Of a DNA stretch of 64,000 nt, positions 62,301-64,000 are shown one piece after another. How positions within the stretch are numbered: position 1 is the first letter of the stretch; the number at the start of each line of letters is the position of its first letter. A model generated the notes under the pieces. The model was not told the origin of the DNA, made no database searches, and saw only the letters and a list, made by a program, of their open reading frames with translations. Made by a program: the position numbers and the translations under genes. The stretch is from Lewinella sp. LCG006. GTDB taxonomy: Bacteria > Bacteroidota > Bacteroidia > Chitinophagales > Saprospiraceae. Location of the stretch: NCBI RefSeq assembly GCF_040784935.1, contig NZ_CP160680.1, positions 62,001 through 126,000 on the forward strand. Direction: 5' to 3'.

Positions 62301-64000
62301 TGATTGCTGTCGAATTAGAAAATGCTTCGTAAGGAAGACAGATAAGTTTAAATAAAGTCTTTCTGAAAATATCAGCAATGTTGTGGATAGAATTTTCAAA
62401 GTGGTGACTTAAGGTGACTTCTCTCGGCTTATTGATCGTATCCCAAACGGAAGAAATGATAGTCGGGAGTATGATCATCACGGAAACCGTGATTGTCCAG
62501 AACAAAGTAGATGGCAATACCATCCAACCCATTAACAAAAACAAGGTAAGAGCAAGAGGAACTAAACTTCGTCTAAGGTTATCAAATATTTTCCATCGTG
62601 ATAAAACTGAAAGAGGATTTTTATGCCAGCGTCTTTTCACATCAGGAACCATAGGTAGAAATCTGGAAAAAATCTGCCAATCTCCACGAATCCATCGTGA
62701 AAACCTTTTCCTATCGGCTCGATAGCTGGTCGGATATTTTTCAAACAATTGCACATCGCTCAACAATCCAGACCGTATATAGCAACCTTCAAGGAGGTCG
62801 TGACTTAGAATGGTATTTTCTGAAAATCTTCCTTCAAGAACTTTTTTAAAAATGTCCACTTCGTAAATTCCTTTGCCGATAAAAGAACCTTCCCCAAATA
62901 AATCCTGATACACATCGGATGATGCAAGTGTGTAAGGATCAATGCCTGGCTCATTCCCATGCATTTGTGTATATAACGAACTGGTTGTTTCTGGTAAACT
63001 GACCGTTACTCTTGGTTGAAGAATGCCGTACCCTTTGGTTACACGTTTCTTTTTCTCATCATACCATGGATGATTCGAAGGATGAGCCATCGTTCCTATT
63101 AACTTCCAAGCTGAGCCAAGCGGCAGTTGTGTATCTGCATCGAGGGTTATCACATACTTTATTTGTGGGAAAATGGATTGGTCACCTATGATGAGTGAAA
63201 ATCTTTCATTTAAGCTCCCACGCAATAATGAATTAAGTTCAGTTATTTTTCCGCGTTTTCTCTCATAACCCATCCACGTATTTTCCTGTAAATTCCAATA
63301 CCTCGGACGATGGAAAAGAAAAAATAAATCATTTTTTTCTCTACCGTATTTTTTATTGAGTTCTTCAATACCACGTTTTGCTAAATCAATAAGAGACTTG
63401 TCTCCGGGAAGTGTTTCCTCCGCAGCATCCGTAAAATCTGTCAGTAAACCAAAATGCAAATTGTCGTTTCTGTTTGCCAGAAACCGGACTTCCAATGCCT
63501 CAACTAAATTTTCAATTGCCTTTTCATTAGTGAGCATTACAGGGATTACAACCAATGTGCGGAACTCAGAGGGGATTTTTTTAGAGAAATCCATTCTTGG
63601 CAGCAGATTCGGTTTAACCAACAAAGAAGAAAAAAAGTTAACAACCGATATGGCAAGCTGACTTGCAAATAGCAACGAAAGCACCGCAATTGAAAAAAGC
63701 AGCCAGTTATTTTGTGTATCCCTATATGCTCTTAATAAAATACCTGCAGTGATCGCACATGTGATTAACAAGATAGCACCTAAATAAATTTTAAGCGTAT
63801 GTTTTCTCAATCCGTACCTGACCCTTTCAAAAGCCGACACAGGCATTTTAGCCCGTTTTTTGGTTTGCCTGACTCCATCCCCTATGAGGTAATATCCAAC
63901 ATGTAATGTGCGATCATCATTAATATTTTCTAGTGCATTTTCATGCATTAGCTGTATGGCTATGCGGGCAACTTCATGCTCTGTTATTTTGCTTTTCTTT
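56362..64000 (-). CDS. Cyclic beta-1,2-glucan synthase (NdvB/ChvB-like), 5' end beyond window
   Basis: More than 2540 residues are inside the window, and the frame is open to the edge (KITEHEVARIAIQ lies before the internal Met), so the real start is outside. Counting from the Met at 63948, the first membrane helices are at about 50-105. A GT84-type domain has LDADTQLP near 268 and RWIRGDWQ near 416, and further membrane helices lie at about 450-640. The large C-terminal part is GH94-like phosphorylase, with GTGDWNDGF near 2203. This enzyme makes cyclic glucans for osmotic or periplasmic adaptation. The stress genes downstream (HPF-like, AI-2E family, UspA) fit an osmotic or envelope-stress unit. 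AT-rich codons suggest transfer. Confidence 0.93.
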   Translation of the reverse strand, partial: KKSKITEHEVARIAIQLMHENALENINDDRTLHVGYYLIGDGVRQTKKRAKMPVSAFERVRYGLRKHTLKIYLGAILLITCAITAGILLRAYRDTQNNWLLFSIAVLSLLFASQLAISVVNFFSSLLVKPNLLPRMDFSKKIPSEFRTLVVIPVMLTNEKAIENLVEALEVRFLANRNDNLHFGLLTDFTDAAEETLPGDKSLIDLAKRGIEELNKKYGREKNDLFFLFHRPRYWNLQENTWMGYERKRGKITELNSLLRGSLNERFSLIIGDQSIFPQIKYVITLDADTQLPLGSAWKLIGTMAHPSNHPWYDEKKKRVTKGYGILQPRVTVSLPETTSSLYTQMHGNEPGIDPYTLASSDVYQDLFGEGSFIGKGIYEVDIFKKVLEGRFSENTILSHDLLEGCYIRSGLLSDVQLFEKYPTSYRADRKRFSRWIRGDWQIFSRFLPMVPDVKRRWHKNPLSVLSRWKIFDNLRRSLVPLALTLFLLMGWMVLPSTLFWTITVSVMIILPTIISSVWDTINKPREVTLSHHFENSIHNIADIFRKTLFKLICLPYEAFSNSTAIIQTLWRMSISRKKMLEWDPSDNEEKSIKTNLFDSYSSMWIEPVLSLVVLLYLFIYSPLKLSVASPILFLWCITPYATWWLSKPIAKKVSLLTNEQNIFLRKLARKTYSYFEKFVEADDNWLPPDNFQEQPLELIAHRTSPTNIGLSLLANLSACEFGYLTTSQLIEQTTKTISTMNKMERHRGHFYNWYDTQSLNPLFPKYISTVDSGNLAGYLLILKQGLLAIPHQKIAGPKLFEGLRDTLHVLADTLEEKDRELLTPFNIDLEAACGADLSTHRDTKFHIEKLTKSFLSVFENLNKDSKTETYWWKQTLNEQLVHLNEDISLFIPWDLLSTVPAKFTTYFSLSADATLFELLNAIKELQLEVNRQQHERNSDNEREWLGLFKTALAESIRLVEARIDSVENLAQQCNRLSEMEWDFLYDKSSNLFTIGYNVQENRTDTSFYDLLASEARFVVFTGIAQGKLPVESWFALGRLLTMVDGETILLSWSGSMFEYLMPLLVMPTYENTLLDQTYKSVIKCQINGVKQKGVPWGISESGFNMINAHSHYQYRAFGVPGLGLKRGLEEDTVITPYASVLALMVDPQEAYKNLEFLSEKGFEGQHGFYEAIDYTPSRLQRGQSSATVYSFMAHHQGMSLLALAYLLLDKPMQKLFEAEPQFKSALLLLQERVPKATAFYAHTTDIAESNSVEVGAETRVFNTPNTPLPAVQLLSNGRYHVMVTNAGGGYSRWKNLAVSRWREDGTCDNWGTFCYIRDVESGKFWSNTHQPTLQKSNKYEAAFSQGRVDFHATNNEIETHTEIVVSPEDDIEMRRVCIANRSSIRKTIELTSYSEVVLAPAASDLMQPAFSNLFVQTEILAPQHAIICTRRSRSAEEKPPWMFHLMTMKGKTAEQISYETNRMEFIGRGNTTVNPQVMNKPGPLAGNQGSVLDPIVSIRYKITLEPEEAVTIEMITGIGETKEVCQSLIDKYQDKHHQNRVFQLAWTHSQVVLRQINASERDAQLFGHLASPILFINSAFRADPAILISNHRGQSGLWGYSISGDLPIVLLKIEDQDNIQLVKQLVQAHAYWRLKGLAVDLVIWNEEQNVYRQDFQNEIEALIPAEYKDRSGGVFVRASDQISKEDRILFQTVARINISDSDGTLSEQIKRTQIPGVIIPYITPIQTTKALTPIERPKNLIFYNGTGGFSADGNEYVIVVDDKNKTPAPWVNVIANPNFGTVISESGTAYTWTENAHELRLTPWKNDPVCDKGGEAFYIRDYENGHFWSATLLPSGGQTPYITRHGFGYSVFEHIEDGIFSEMTVHVDLEAAVKFNVLKIRNQSGRPRQLSATGFIEWVLDNNRSKTIMHIHTEIDPDSGALFAKNPYNAEFNDRVAFFDVDNFKKSFTADRAEFIGRNGTLQHPDAMSRKKLSGKIGLALDPCAAIQVPFDLADGEEIEIIFRLGAGKNALDASSIAKQFRGSTTAFDSLKKVKEYWKHTLGALQVETPDAALNMITNGWLTYQTLSSRLWGRSGFYQSGGAFGFRDQLQDVLSLLHAKPQLAREQILLCASRQFTEGDVQHWWHPPTGNGVRTRCSDDFLWLPFATTLYILHTEDDGVLDEPATFIEGRQLNAGEESYYGTPVKSATTANLYDHCVKALEHGFNYGIRGLPLIGTGDWNDGFDKVGNKGKGESVWMAFFLYDILTRFETVASLRNDSVFADECKKQAQQLKENIDKHAWDGAWYKRAWFDEGATLGSSNNEECKIDSIAQSWSVLSGAGNEKRVHTAMESAYKNLVQKDIGIIQLLEPPFDKSDLNPGYIKGYVPGVRENGGQYTHAAVWLAMAFAKLGDTKRVWELLNMINPVNHGKTSEEISVYKVEPYVIAADVYARAPHAGRGGWTWYTGSAGWMYRLITASLLGLQQEGDKLKLVPCIPQEWKSFTVHYRYKNSVYHIVTTQKNSPGEMMVTDDGVVQTDKMITLRDDAVEHDVQVSIFTNSVPKGH

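Overview
The window reads as a piece of chromosome from a marine-type member of the Bacteroidota, most likely a Saprospiria/Lewinella-like organism (inference). The evidence is the set of very large secreted proteins ending in type IX secretion (T9SS) sorting domains, a PorP/SprF-like protein, HYR/Ig/PKD-like repeat domains, CotH-like proteins, a CrtZ carotenoid hydroxylase, weak or absent Shine-Dalgarno sites, and TAnnTTTG-like -7 promoter boxes. No rRNA, tRNA or CRISPR array was recognised.

Layout. 1-6.5 kb: the 3' part of a T9SS-exported protein carrying dockerin-like and cohesin-like segments, a repeat-rich spacer, msrB, and a secreted reprolysin-like metalloprotease. 6.5-17.8 kb: mostly ordinary chromosome, with an outer-membrane barrel, a NatAB-type ABC exporter, two small lipoproteins, a TPR protein, a flavin reductase-like protein, a Bax-inhibitor-1 family protein, radA, an ECF sigma factor with a probable anti-sigma/TPR partner, and crtZ. 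18-22 kb: two tandem CotH-like secreted proteins, the first lacking residues the second keeps, followed 3 bp later by a YheT-type hydrolase. 22.3-27.5 kb: an Lrp regulator divergent from a PLP enzyme of the methionine gamma-lyase/cystathionine synthase family, a secreted SGNH esterase and a patatin. 27.8-39.2 kb: a surface-protein locus with a 2421-residue beta-helix/HYR/Ig/PKD/cohesin-like/dockerin protein, then an adhesin with an N-terminal cohesin-like domain and a gliding-motility (type B) C-terminus, then its PorP/SprF-like partner.

39.3-47.1 kb is a more AT-rich accessory stretch. It holds a zincin-like protease, a DUF3500-like lipoprotein, a TetR/cupin divergent pair with two clear palindromic operators, a beta-lactamase-type hydrolase, and several broken genes: two pieces of a Crp/Fnr regulator, an SDR damaged at both ends, a DoxX-like fragment and a frameshifted small gene. 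47.1-52.0 kb encodes a T9SS protein with an N-terminal ice-binding (DUF3494) domain and near-identical 70-residue repeats. 52.7-64 kb holds an AraC-type regulator with a degenerate HMA-like N-terminus, convergent with a minus-strand cluster running from a giant cyclic beta-1,2-glucan synthase (continuing past the window edge) through an acidic protein, an HPF-like ribosome protein and an AI-2E family membrane protein to a tandem-UspA stress protein.

Most of the coding capacity goes to cell-surface and secreted proteins. Spacers carry at least two families of interspersed palindromic repeats: a composite element with a conserved cgacgtaggc box and a hairpin, and an inverted-repeat family built on gccacaaaaacac-like arms. 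The strongest leads are the cohesin/dockerin modules on neighbouring T9SS cargo, the ice-binding adhesin, the unequal CotH pair, the box-plus-palindrome element, the gene wreckage at 42.9-46.7 kb, and the glucan synthase/stress cluster.
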